Assembly: GCA_964636985.1 (NCBI GenBank)
Contig: CAZWSX010000054.1
Location: 1-23,975, forward strand
Direction of reading: 5' to 3'
Origin: CAZWSX01 sp964636985
Lineage (GTDB): Bacteria; Planctomycetota; Planctomycetia; Pirellulales; Pirellulaceae
Length of the DNA: 23,975 nt
Positions 16,121 to 23,348 of this stretch are shown one piece after another. A program made the position numbers and the translations under genes. The notes under the pieces were generated by a model, which was given only the letters and a program-made list of their open reading frames with translations, was not told where the DNA came from and made no database searches. The stretch's first letter is position 1. Each line of letters begins with the position of its first letter.

Positions 16121-16840
16121 TTACCTTGCTTCGGTTGGAGACGTGGATGGGATAGGGGCGACGACCACCTGGCCGCGAAGTATCTGAAACAGGGCCACGC
16201 CAATCGCGCTTCCCAGGATTGGGGCAAACAAGTAAATCCAAAGCTCTGCAAAGCGCCCCGAAACAATCGCCGGTGCGAGGGACCGTGCTGGATTCATCGA
16301 CGCGCCGCAAATCGGACCGGCGAACAGGGCTTCGAGCGCGATGACTGCGCCGATTGCAGCGCCGGCCATCGACCCTGTCTCCTTGGCGCCACACGCCACG
16401 TTGAGAATCACGAACATCAAAAACGCCGTGAGAATTCCCTCTAGGACGAAGGATTGAACAGACGATCCGGCGGGCACGGTTGCGCCCAACGTGGGATGCA
16501 CAAAGAGAAGAGAGAGAACGAAACTTGCAGCGAGGGCTCCGATGCATTGGCTCAGTATGTAAGGCGCCACGTCTTTGGTGGGGAATCGCTTGGCGAACCA
16601 GAAGCCAAAGGTCACCGCCGGGTTGAGGTGTGCGCCTGAGATATCCCCGAGCGAATAGATGAGCGCCATCACAACCAAACCAAACGTTAACGCAACTCCC
16701 ACATGGGAGATGCGCCCGTCGGTTGCGTCGTTGATGACGATGGCCCCGGTTCCGGCGAAAACGAGCATGAACGTTCCAACGATTTCACAAACGATAGATC
16801 GTATTCGTTCAAGCGAATATGCTTTTTCAAAAAAACTCAT
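16121..16840 (-). CDS. aqpS: MIP-family aquaglyceroporin of the arsenic operon (239 aa)
   Basis: Major intrinsic protein: two NPA motifs, HLNPAVT (71-77) and SMNPARS (181-187), with the filter arginine Arg186, and six hydrophobic helices in the expected order. In Sinorhizobium meliloti, AqpS lets arsenite made by ArsC leave the cell down its gradient; the same job is likely here because no ArsB or Acr3 is present. The start chosen is ATG 16840, which forms an ATGA with the arsR stop; a GTG three codons earlier is possible. Codons 7-13 contain a second copy of the ArsR operator (16803-16821). The symbol is used by analogy of context. Confidence 0.9.
   Translation of the reverse strand: MSFFEKAYSLERIRSIVCEIVGTFMLVFAGTGAIVINDATDGRISHVGVALTFGLVVMALIYSLGDISGAHLNPAVTFGFWFAKRFPTKDVAPYILSQCIGALAASFVLSLLFVHPTLGATVPAGSSVQSFVLEGILTAFLMFVILNVACGAKETGSMAGAAIGAVIALEALFAGPICGASMNPARSLAPAIVSGRFAELWIYLFAPILGSAIGVALFQILRGQVVVAPIPSTSPTEAR
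16803..16821 (-). promoter_or_regulatory. Candidate second ArsR operator inside aquaporin gene
   Basis: On the minus strand this reads CATATTCGCTTGAACGAAT, differing from the arsR-proximal site (17191-17209) only by G for A in the centre. The arms ATTCG/CGAAT are intact. It lies in codons 7-13 of the aquaporin gene. Binding is inferred from the match; it may act as a roadblock or second repressor site. Confidence 0.55.
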
Positions 16841-17193
16841 TCGCAGCACCCCTTGGCTTTATGCGACGCGATCGCTTTGGCATCCTTCATGAGTTCAGGA
16901 ACTTCCTTGAGGCAGCAAGACAAGCAATCCAGCAGCTTGGCATGGAAGGCATCGCTCGCCGGAGCGAGCGCGTAGTGAATCCAATAGCCGTCCTTCCGCG
17001 ACGTCACCAAGCCTGCTTTGCGCAGGTACGCCAGATGGCGGGACGCTTTGGGCTGCGGAACTTTCAGAACTTCCACCAGCTCGCAAACGCAAAGTTCGCC
17101 GCCAGCGAGTAAATTCAGGATGCGCAAGCGCGTTCGATCCGAAAACGCTCGAAACATCGCATCAACGCGGTTCTTAGGCTTTGCTGTTTTCAT
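16837..17193 (-). CDS. arsR: ArsR-family arsenite-responsive repressor (118 aa)
   Basis: Winged-helix repressor that leaves DNA when it binds As(III). The sensor ELCVCEL (Cys35, Cys37) lies in the metal-binding helix, followed by the recognition region VPQPKASRHLAYLRKAGLV (45-63) and the wing SRKDGYWIHY. Extra cysteines (Cys90, Cys93, Cys94 and a CysCys pair near the end) could add ligands. It is the first gene of the operon arsR, aquaporin, two reductases, DUF6428. Its ATG lies directly against the operator palindrome. Its stop overlaps the aquaporin start as ATGA. Confidence 0.95.
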   Translation of the reverse strand: MKTAKPKNRVDAMFRAFSDRTRLRILNLLAGGELCVCELVEVLKVPQPKASRHLAYLRKAGLVTSRKDGYWIHYALAPASDAFHAKLLDCLSCCLKEVPELMKDAKAIASHKAKGCCE

Positions 17194-17235
17194 ATTCGCT
17201 TAAACGAATTTAGGCGGATGCGGCGGTTCGGTCAA
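17191..17235 (-). promoter_or_regulatory. arsR promoter and ArsR operator
   Basis: On the minus strand: -35 TTGACC (17235-17230), a spacer of exactly 17 bases, -10 TAAATT (17212-17207). The palindrome ATTCG-CTTAAA-CGAAT at 17194-17209 overlaps the -10 and covers the expected transcription start, ending directly at the arsR ATG. A bound repressor would block polymerase. The predicted 5' leader is only about 7 bases, so the mRNA would be nearly leaderless. The promoter boxes are read by eye. Confidence 0.7.
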
Positions 17236-17240
17236 TTGTC

Positions 17241-17286
17241 TATAGTTTGGACGGCGCCAACTGATCGTCAAACAAACGTTGTTTTG
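17241..17286 (+). promoter_or_regulatory. Possible promoter and palindrome of second arsR gene
   Basis: TATAGT (17241-17246) matches a -10 box at five of six positions, but its -35 region is poor. About 25 bases further, the near-palindrome CAAACAAACGTTGTTTTG (17269-17286, 14 of 18 positions symmetric) would lie in the 5' leader of the plus-strand ArsR gene. It differs from the arsR operator, so it may be the site of the second regulator. Inference only. Confidence 0.35.
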
Positions 17287-17317
17287 TCAGTGAGCAAGAA
17301 GGCAACGGTGACCACGC

Positions 17318-17701
17318 ATGGTGACATTTGAGCAGTCTCCGTACGACCTGTTTTACATGCTGGGCGATGAGCTACGTCTCCGCATTTTGTGCCTGGTTCA
17401 GTCGCAGGAACTTTGCGTGTGCGACTTGAAAGAGATTCTGAAGGTGCCCGAGGGGCGATTGGTACGGCAGTTGGTTCTGCTGCGGCAAGCCGGTTTGCTT
17501 TCGAGACGTAAGGCGGGCGACTACGTTTACTACTCGATTCGGCCGCCCGCGGACGATCCGATCTGGCAAATGGCGGCCATGATGTTGCCGGCGCTTGGCG
17601 GTCGTTGGAAAAAGACGCGCGATGACGCAGCGGCTGCTAAAGCGAAAGTGCGGCCGGCGTGCCCGCCGTCGCGTCACGAGTTGAAGGCGAGCAGGAGGTA
17701 G
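17318..17701 (+). CDS. Second, divergent ArsR-family regulator (127 aa)
   Basis: It shares the fold and the ELCVCDL sensor (Cys33, Cys35, plus Cys25) with the operon's ArsR, so it is probably metalloid-responsive. The recognition helix differs: VPEGRLVRQLVLLRQAGLL (43-61) in place of the usual S-x-HL-x-x-L pattern. It should therefore bind another site or bind weakly. The C-terminal tail is basic and Ala/Lys-rich (KTRDDAAAAKAKV, then HELKASRR). It is divergent from the arsenic operon with 124 bases between starts, and no gene follows it on the same strand. A hairpin AACCGC-GAGA-GCGGTT lies 15 bases after its stop (17717-17732) without a T run. Confidence 0.9.
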   Translation: MVTFEQSPYDLFYMLGDELRLRILCLVQSQELCVCDLKEILKVPEGRLVRQLVLLRQAGLLSRRKAGDYVYYSIRPPADDPIWQMAAMMLPALGGRWKKTRDDAAAAKAKVRPACPPSRHELKASRR

Positions 17702-17877
17702 TGGGGCGATCCGCTCAACCGCGAGAGCGGTTCCATAACGATAGCCGGGCGGTCGCGAAGCGCACCCCCCGGAAAGCAATCGCAAATGGGATGAGATCGC
17801 TGTCGCTTGTGGCAGCACCACTTGTTGCATTCCCAGCGTTGCCAACTTCGCGACGTTGCTGAGGTTTGCGGCTTCTG

Positions 17878-18378
17878 TCACCGCACATAGAACGGCGGAG
17901 TTTCGATCCCGAGAAGTCGCAGGTATACGTAGGCCTGACCGCGGTGATGGATCTCGTTGTCGACGACATACATCAGCAAGGTGGATGCGACGCCGGTGTA
18001 TTGCCCGTAGGCGGTAATGGTTTCTTGGAAGCGCTCCGCGGGGATTTGGTTCCATAGGGAGTTGATGCTGTCCGTGTCCTCGTCCCAGCGCGTGAGGACT
18101 GCCGTTTTGGGTGAGGCGGCGTCGGTGAAGGTTTTAACCCATTGAGGGTCGTGATGTCCTGCGGCGTTGAACTCCCCAGTAGCGATTCCCTGGGCCATGG
18201 AAACGCCCATGCCGATGAGTTCCAGCGCCATCATGCCGAACGGCCGCATGGGCGAAACGCGAAATGAGAAGAGCTGCTCCTCGGGGAAGGCGTCGATCAC
18301 GCGGCGGGTCAATCGGCGGTGGCCTTGCCAGTGTTCCAGAAGGGCTTCAGGCGTGATCGCGGGAGTGGAGCTCGGCAC
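17878..18378 (-). CDS. DinB-like protein (166 aa)
   Basis: Four-helix-bundle plan of the DinB/YfiT-like family: HWQGHRRLTRRVIDAFPEEQL (16-36), PMRPFGMMALELIGMGVSMA (43-62), TVLxRWDEDTDSINSLW region (93-109), and MYVVDNEIHHRGQAYVYLRLLG (136-157). His144/His145 supply the second metal-ligand site. The first-helix-pair histidine usual in active family members is not evident (ELIGM). The start is GTG 18378, supported by GGAGA about 7 bases upstream; no in-frame ATG lies further out. Such proteins are often thiol-dependent transferases, but the function here is unknown. Convergent with the second arsR gene. Confidence 0.8.
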   Translation of the reverse strand: MPSSTPAITPEALLEHWQGHRRLTRRVIDAFPEEQLFSFRVSPMRPFGMMALELIGMGVSMAQGIATGEFNAAGHHDPQWVKTFTDAASPKTAVLTRWDEDTDSINSLWNQIPAERFQETITAYGQYTGVASTLLMYVVDNEIHHRGQAYVYLRLLGIETPPFYVR

Positions 18379-18456
18379 GGCATTCTCCGATTTGGATGGG
18401 AAGGGTAGCGATGGATTTTAGCCGTCGCAGGCTCGGCAGAGCTCATCGCGCTGACA

Positions 18457-18687
18457 TTAGTTGTTGAACTCGAATTGAAAGTTGTACATGGCTCTTGTGC
18501 CGGGAGCCTTGTACCTTGCCATGACGATGCTACGAAATGGCCACATCGGTCGGAATTCGACCACGCTTTGCACAGGATTGCCGCGAGTTGTAGCCCTGTC
18601 CGGCCTCAGCCACCCCAGGAACAACGCCAGGAGTGCAATGGCTATCAGCGCACGGCGGAGCGTGAAGCGTGGGAGGTAAGAGGTCAT
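18457..18687 (-). CDS. Small membrane-anchored planctomycete-type protein (76 aa)
   Basis: The frame is open to 18774, but ATG 18687 (MTSYLPRFTLRRALIAIALLALFLGWLR) is the natural start. The RFTLRRALIAIALLAL anchor is a recurring planctomycete N-terminal motif also seen in the next gene upstream (RFSLKTLLIGVAVCAIALG). After one transmembrane helix (about 12-26) there is only a short soluble tail ending YNFQFEFNN. The 34-base gap from the 198-aa gene on the same strand suggests an operon. No function is known. Confidence 0.6.
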   Translation of the reverse strand: MTSYLPRFTLRRALIAIALLALFLGWLRPDRATTRGNPVQSVVEFRPMWPFRSIVMARYKAPGTRAMYNFQFEFNN

Positions 18688-18721
18688 GGTTGGCCGCTGT
18701 GCGATCCTGACGCGACCGAGA

Positions 18722-19318
18722 CTATTTGAGTTCGGCCGTAACGACGAAATAGTTGCCTGAATTGAGCTTGGCAAACTCAGCTAGCGCCATTCCGGGTGTG
18801 GCGTTGATCGGTGAATCTCCTTCGACGTAGATAATGTAGGGTCGCCCGGACGTGATTGTACGGGCTAACGCATAAGTGAAATCCGCGGGGATCTCTTCGT
18901 GTGCAACGCGCCACTCGATTGTATTCATCAAACCGTCATGATCTTCAACAGTCGTAACTGTGTCCTTGAGAAAAGTCCGTGTTTTGAGGAGCAGCGTGAC
19001 TTCAAACGGAGTTGGGAGAACCGCGTTGCGACGCAGATTTGGGTCGAGGATCGATTCGTTGCGAAGTTTCAGATTGCCGGCGTGCAATGCGAACAAAGTG
19101 ACAACGAAGTGTTGGCCGCACTTGCCCTGGACTAACGTGATGTCTCGCTCGCATTCGTCTGTTTCGAGATGCGGCGATTCCCGTTTCTCTACGGGATGAT
19201 CAGGACGCGTCGGTTTGAAGTTGGCAACCTTCCGAAACAATATCGACCATGCTCCCAACGCGATGGCGCAGACGGCGACTCCGATCAGCAACGTCTTAAG
19301 CGAGAAGCGGGGCATCAC
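18722..19318 (-). CDS. Membrane-anchored hypothetical protein (198 aa)
   Basis: An N-terminal signal anchor (about 4-26, FSLKTLLIGVAVCAIALGAW) is followed by a soluble, beta-rich domain (HFVVTLFALHAGNLKL, TPFEVTLLLKTRTFL, YIIYVEGDSPINATPGMALAEF). Two adjacent ATGs (19318, 19315) are possible starts. I do not recognise the soluble domain. It is encoded just upstream of the similarly anchored 76-aa protein and probably exposed outside the cytoplasmic membrane. Confidence 0.75.
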   Translation of the reverse strand: MMPRFSLKTLLIGVAVCAIALGAWSILFRKVANFKPTRPDHPVEKRESPHLETDECERDITLVQGKCGQHFVVTLFALHAGNLKLRNESILDPNLRRNAVLPTPFEVTLLLKTRTFLKDTVTTVEDHDGLMNTIEWRVAHEEIPADFTYALARTITSGRPYIIYVEGDSPINATPGMALAEFAKLNSGNYFVVTAELK

Positions 19319-19442
19319 GACCCTCCCTTGGAAAAGTCATTCTCAGGGCGAGGAAAGGTGCATTCAATCTCCCTGCCGGAGAGGGGCGGAAAAGATGGAT
19401 GCGTTGTCGTAGGATGAGCGGGAACACCCAGGGAATGATTCA

Positions 19443-19838
19443 ATGCCAATTCATAGCGACATCCGTGCCTACAACAAGTCGCAGGCGGCCGGCGACAAGC
19501 GAATCTGCGACGCCCTCGCCAAAGCGATCAATGAGCACTTACCGGACGCAGAGAACAAGATCTGGCATCGGCATCCGGTGTGGTTCCTGGAAGGAAATCC
19601 GATTGTCGGCTACCACAAGCTCAAGGATTGCGTCCGCCTTTTGTTCTGGAGCGGACAATCGTTCGAGGAGCCTGGTCTTGAGCCCGAAGGGACCTTTAAG
19701 GCCGCCGAAGCACGCTACAACTCGGACGATGAGATCGTCGCCAAGGATCTTAAGAGGTGGCTTAAGAAGGCGAGCGAGATCCAGTGGGACTACAAGAACA
19801 TCGTGAAGAGAAAAGGGAAACTCGAGCGCTTGAAATAG
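19443..19838 (+). CDS. DUF1801 family protein (131 aa)
   Basis: A small soluble protein with the DUF1801 (YdhG-like) pattern. An N-terminal helix is followed by AENKIWHRHPVWFLEGNPIVGY (36-57), LKDCVRLLFWSGQSF (59-73), FKAAEARYNSDDEI (85-98) and a C-terminal helical tail ending in basic residues. The W-H-x-H-P-V-W and I-x-GY elements fit the family well. The biochemical function is unknown. AGGGAA upstream supports ATG 19443. It appears to be transcribed alone. Confidence 0.85.
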   Translation: MPIHSDIRAYNKSQAAGDKRICDALAKAINEHLPDAENKIWHRHPVWFLEGNPIVGYHKLKDCVRLLFWSGQSFEEPGLEPEGTFKAAEARYNSDDEIVAKDLKRWLKKASEIQWDYKNIVKRKGKLERLK

Positions 19839-19945
19839 GCCAGACGACAGCGCGAGGAAGCAGGGAAGTCGCCTGCACTTGTCTTTCTGAATAGACGTGA
19901 CCAGAGGTGAGACGCCGGGACCGTTGCCACCATACAAACAGTTGG

Positions 19946-20401
19946 CTAGCTCCGCTGATGGTACTCCGCGGAAACTCGGGCGAGTTCGGCCTCGTACTGG
20001 TTTCGGTCGAAAGTCAGGGGACGGAGCAGGGGGCCGAGCCGGGCCTCTTCTGCTGGCACTTCGACCCAAGCCGACCATGCGATCTCGTTCGGCGTCAACT
20101 CGATCTTCACGCCATAGGATTGGCAGGCGTACTCGCCACACTTGCATACCACGACCGGACTGAACTCGCCGCACCACGAAACGGCGGGGTCCCCCAAAAG
20201 ATGCCGCTGGGGCAAGAGGGCGATTCGAGCAGGGACCCAGACGTACTGATCCTTCGGCTGCGGGCTATCACGGTTGTGCCACCACGGAGCTTCGAGTTGC
20301 TGGATCTGGTCGATCAAGCTATGTCCATCCACCCAGATGCCGACGCCGATGTCCGGCGGATGGCAGATCGTTGGAGCGAGTGTGAGACGGATGGTATTCA
20401 T
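19946..20401 (-). CDS. Conserved hypothetical with CxCGExxxC cysteine motif (151 aa)
   Basis: A soluble protein with DGHSLIDQIQQLE (25-37), ALLPQRHLLGDP (61-72), a cysteine cluster Cys77, Cys86, Cys88, Cys93 (SPVVVCKCGEYACQS), and LGPLLRPLTFDRNQYEAELARV near the C-terminus. This pattern (LLG…C-x-CGE-x-x-C…LGP-x-x-FDRxQYEAxLA) recurs in uncharacterised proteins of actinobacteria and other groups. The cysteines probably bind zinc. It is divergent from the LRR gene at 20540. No function is known. Confidence 0.75.
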   Translation of the reverse strand: MNTIRLTLAPTICHPPDIGVGIWVDGHSLIDQIQQLEAPWWHNRDSPQPKDQYVWVPARIALLPQRHLLGDPAVSWCGEFSPVVVCKCGEYACQSYGVKIELTPNEIAWSAWVEVPAEEARLGPLLRPLTFDRNQYEAELARVSAEYHQRS

Positions 20402-20539
20402 GGAGCTTGTGGGTGCTGGCTGATCGGTCCTACCTTTGCTCGCACAGTACGCGCGGGGAGTGGTTCGCTGCTACCTGAGGATCGTTAATCTTTGAGGGTG
20501 ATAGAGGGACCGGCGACGCGAAAGGGTATACTGCCTGTT

Positions 20540-21727
20540 ATGGCCATGCCTTTAACTACTCATGCCGCTCCAACCGACAAGCCGAGTTGGGACACGGTGA
20601 CGCTGCCCAAGTGCCTTGGGGCGGTGTTGGTGATGCAGGTGGTCTTGTTTTTTTCGGATCGTTACGACTGGTTTTGGTTCAATGAGTTCAAGGGTTACTC
20701 GGCACTCATCACCGTTGCAGCGACTGCGATTGCTTTATTGCTGATCTCCGCAATCGTACTCGCAAGTGGGTTTACCAAAGCGAGAACCCAATTCAGCCTG
20801 GCGACACTGTTGCTGGTGATTCCGGTTGTGGCCATTCCCTGCGGGTGGTTTGCCAATGAAATCGGCGAAGCGCGGCGGTATCGGTCGTTGTTTGCTTCGG
20901 GTCGAGTCCATGCGGGTTATGCCCAGGATTATGTCGACCGCCCGTTGGTTCGCTGGCTTGAACGACGCTTAGGGGAAGAGTACTTCCGAGACGTGACATA
21001 TCTCCATCTCGAGGAGCCAAATCCGGCGGTACTAGCAGAATTAGAGCGCCTTGGTCAGCTGGAATATTTAAAGTTGGTGGGCGAACAGTTTACCGACGAC
21101 GACTTGGCGTACGTTGCGCGCTGTTCGCGATTGCAGTCCCTTTCTATCGAAAAAACACCCATCACCGATGCTGGGATGAAGCATCTACGTGGACTCCGCG
21201 AACTCAGTCGCGTTGACCTCGGTGGAACCAAGATCACGGACCTTGGTCTCGCAGAACTCAAGGATTTGAGAGAACTGCGAGAACTTAATCTGAAAGACAC
21301 GCCAATCACCAGTGCTGGCCTTGAACACCTTAAGGGTCTTTCCCAACTGGTAGTCCTGTACCTCGACCGAACCAAGGTCGACGATTCAGGGTTAGCGCAC
21401 CTCAAGGATTTGCCTCAATTGCGAGCACTCTTACTAAACGAGACTCAAGTCAGCGACGTGGGGCTGACGCAATTAAGAGGAATACCTCTGGTACACCTGT
21501 CTCTCGAGGGTACGCCTATTGGTGATTTGGGACTGGTACAGCTCGCCGACCAGACCGAGCTGATATTCCTCAAGCTCAGCAAAACGAAGATTACTGATGC
21601 GGGACTCGAAAACTTGTCGGGGCTGAAGAACCTCCAAACTCTGGTCATCGACCAAAACGACTTGAGTTCGGAGGCTAAGGAATCGCTTCCAAAGTCTTTG
21701 CCGCCTTTGTGCAAGATTTACTGGTAG
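20540..21727 (+). CDS. Membrane-anchored leucine-rich-repeat protein (395 aa)
   Basis: Three transmembrane segments (about 24-40, 53-76, 86-104; the third is QFSLATLLLVIPVVAIPCGW) are followed by a linker and about eight leucine-rich repeats of ~23-25 residues (170-375) of the type L-x-x-L-x-L-x-x-T-x-I-T-D-x-GL-x-x-L. This repeat class is frequent in planctomycete surface proteins and probably forms a protein-binding solenoid. The start is ATG 20540 (a second ATG two codons later); the frame is open upstream to 20492. TATACT at 20527-20532 would place transcription start almost at the ATG. Its truncated paralog lies at 23349. Confidence 0.9.
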   Translation: MAMPLTTHAAPTDKPSWDTVTLPKCLGAVLVMQVVLFFSDRYDWFWFNEFKGYSALITVAATAIALLLISAIVLASGFTKARTQFSLATLLLVIPVVAIPCGWFANEIGEARRYRSLFASGRVHAGYAQDYVDRPLVRWLERRLGEEYFRDVTYLHLEEPNPAVLAELERLGQLEYLKLVGEQFTDDDLAYVARCSRLQSLSIEKTPITDAGMKHLRGLRELSRVDLGGTKITDLGLAELKDLRELRELNLKDTPITSAGLEHLKGLSQLVVLYLDRTKVDDSGLAHLKDLPQLRALLLNETQVSDVGLTQLRGIPLVHLSLEGTPIGDLGLVQLADQTELIFLKLSKTKITDAGLENLSGLKNLQTLVIDQNDLSSEAKESLPKSLPPLCKIYW

Positions 21728-21740
21728 CAACGGGGTAAGC

Positions 21741-21830
21741 TCAATTCTTGATGTCGATGCGGTCCAGGAACGCTTTCGTTTCGCGGTACTCTTTGAAGTC
21801 GATTTCGAGAAGTCGCTTGTCGAGGGCCAT
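21741..21830 (-). CDS. Possible small ORF or gene remnant (29 aa)
   Basis: A 29-residue frame (MALDKRLLEIDFKEYRETKA, then FLDRIDIKN) with a coding-like charged helical composition. It is not preceded by a convincing ribosome site. It lies between the LRR gene and the 74-aa hypothetical; the rest of 21728-21943 shows only a small CGGGG/CCCCG hairpin. It may be a genuine microprotein, the end of a decayed gene, or chance. Confidence 0.2.
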   Translation of the reverse strand: MALDKRLLEIDFKEYRETKAFLDRIDIKN

Positions 21831-21943
21831 TAATCTCTTTTCAAGGACGTCTCGCTTTTGCCGCGATCGGGGTTATCCTGCCCCGCGCAACAACTGAGAA
21901 TGGCGATACGGGTGAAGAAAGACAGGCGAAACGCGGCGGCGGA

Positions 21944-22168
21944 TTAACGCATCACGCGATCGAAATTCGCCCTGATGTAATCGTCGGCTGCATCGAGTTC
22001 CGAAAAGACGGCGGCGGCTTCTATCGATGTGGACCAGCGATCGCCTGTCCACACTTGAAACCCTTCGACCATCGGCTTCTTTGGAGCCTGCTTGGTGGGA
22101 GGTTCGCCCGCGACTTTATCCGACGTGATGATGAAGTTGTCGCCGGATTTGCGTGACATCACGCCCAT
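21944..22168 (-). CDS. Small hypothetical protein (74 aa)
   Basis: Starts MGVMSRKSGDNFIITSDKV; the internal Met4 (22159) is an equally likely start. The N-terminal half is basic and probably unstructured (EPPTKQAPKKP). The C-terminal half has WTGDRWS and EAAAVFSELDAADDYIRANF, a compact fold-like segment. I do not recognise a family. No neighbours suggest a role. Confidence 0.5.
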   Translation of the reverse strand: MGVMSRKSGDNFIITSDKVAGEPPTKQAPKKPMVEGFQVWTGDRWSTSIEAAAVFSELDAADDYIRANFDRVMR

Positions 22169-22484
22169 GAGATTGCCTTACTTCTGTTGCTTCGCCATCG
22201 TATCGCACCCATGTCATCGACGTAATGCGACGCGCGAAATGAGCTTTCGCTCGGCGGCATGAACTTCCGTGCTAATCCCACCGCATGGTGTTGAATTCTG
22301 TTCCTCCGATGCGTTTTCAGCCCCGATGCCAACAAACGTGGATGGCCACCGGCCTGGAACAGCTTAAAGGGATGGATAAGCTGCGCTTTGAAATTCGGGG
22401 GAATTTTGACATGGGGATATCGTACGCCTATACCAAGTGATCGCGACGGTCCCAGGCAAGTTGATACCAAACGGGGCTAAATCT
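22169..22484. other. Intergenic region, no supported gene
   Basis: About 316 bases between the divergent 74-aa gene and the secreted protein gene. A short plus-strand frame (22285-22440, 51 codons, including GLEQLKGMDKLRFEIRGNFD) has some coding-like character but no family match or ribosome site. Minus-strand frames look like shadows. No strong hairpin was seen. Confidence 0.4.
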
Positions 22485-23342
22485 ATGACGCTGGTCAGTC
22501 TGAGGGCGCCTGATGCGGCGCGATCGTTCCTGCGGATTGGGTTTCTCTGCCTTATTCTGAGTATCGCCAGAGCGACGTTTTGTTTCGCCGACGACCCCGC
22601 CCAAGGCGACGAAGCCGAGAAACGGGAGGAAGCTGAGAAGAAGGATATTCAGACACTCGTCGACATCGTTGCGGATGTTGAAATCATCAACGGTGACGAC
22701 GGCGTGCCGCTCGACTTCAACAAGACGCCAGTATTGAAATGGCCGAACGTCTCGCGCAACACACTGCTGGGCGGAACGTTCATTTGGACGCGCGAGGGGC
22801 GGCCCGAAGTGATCGCCTGCCTGTGGGACTGGAACGAAAGGGGCATCTGGTTCGGCATCCAATCACTCACCACAAATAAGGTGATTGCGAGGAAGGGCAA
22901 CACCACATTTTGGCGCAGCGACAAGCCGGATCTGGAATTCAAGAAGTTCGACGGCGCCGCCGCACCGGCTGATTCGCCCGTAAGACGGCTTTCGCAGATG
23001 AAGGAATTCGCCAACCGCTTTCGAGCCCGGCTCCACACCAAGAATGACAAAGACACGGAAGAGCTACGGCTGCTAACCACGCCCATCTATCGGTACAAGT
23101 CGGGCGACATCATCGACGGGGCGCTGTTCGCCTTTGTGCAAGGAACCGACCCTGAGGTGATGCTGCACCTCGAGGCACAAACGCAGAAGGAGGCCAAGGG
23201 AGAGGTGACCCAGTGGCGATACGCGATTTCGCGGCGGACTGTCATGCCAGTCGAAGCCATGTTAGACGACAAGCAAATCTGGTCCGCCGAGTTTTCCTGG
23301 GGAGGACCAGACCAGCCTTTCTACCAAGGTCGTTTTCCGTAA
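22485..23342 (+). CDS. Secreted planctomycete-type hypothetical protein (285 aa)
   Basis: The start chosen is MTLVSLRAPDAARSF; an earlier GTG (22437) is in frame but would bury the signal. Signal peptide about 1-35 (FLRIGFLCLILSIA, cleavage after CFA). A charged linker (DEAEKREEAEKKD) precedes a beta-rich domain: LGGTFIWTREGRPEVIACLW, FKKFDGAAAPADSPVRRLSQMKEF, LLTTPIYRYKSGDIIDGALFAF, TDPEVMLHLEA, WRYAISRRT. Similar exported proteins with GGTxxWTREGRPE occur in planctomycetes, without known function. It sits between the two paralogous LRR genes, seven bases before the second, so it may share its transcript. Confidence 0.8.
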   Translation: MTLVSLRAPDAARSFLRIGFLCLILSIARATFCFADDPAQGDEAEKREEAEKKDIQTLVDIVADVEIINGDDGVPLDFNKTPVLKWPNVSRNTLLGGTFIWTREGRPEVIACLWDWNERGIWFGIQSLTTNKVIARKGNTTFWRSDKPDLEFKKFDGAAAPADSPVRRLSQMKEFANRFRARLHTKNDKDTEELRLLTTPIYRYKSGDIIDGALFAFVQGTDPEVMLHLEAQTQKEAKGEVTQWRYAISRRTVMPVEAMLDDKQIWSAEFSWGGPDQPFYQGRFP

Positions 23343-23348
23343 TGCAGC

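Noticed and set aside
16803..16821. Second operator being only a codon-driven coincidence
   Set aside because: Not fully excluded, but 18 of 19 matching bases including third codon positions argue against it, so it is kept as a finding.
22159..22470. 103-codon minus-strand frame upstream of the secreted protein gene
   Set aside because: No family features, no ribosome site, and it overlaps starts of genes on both sides.
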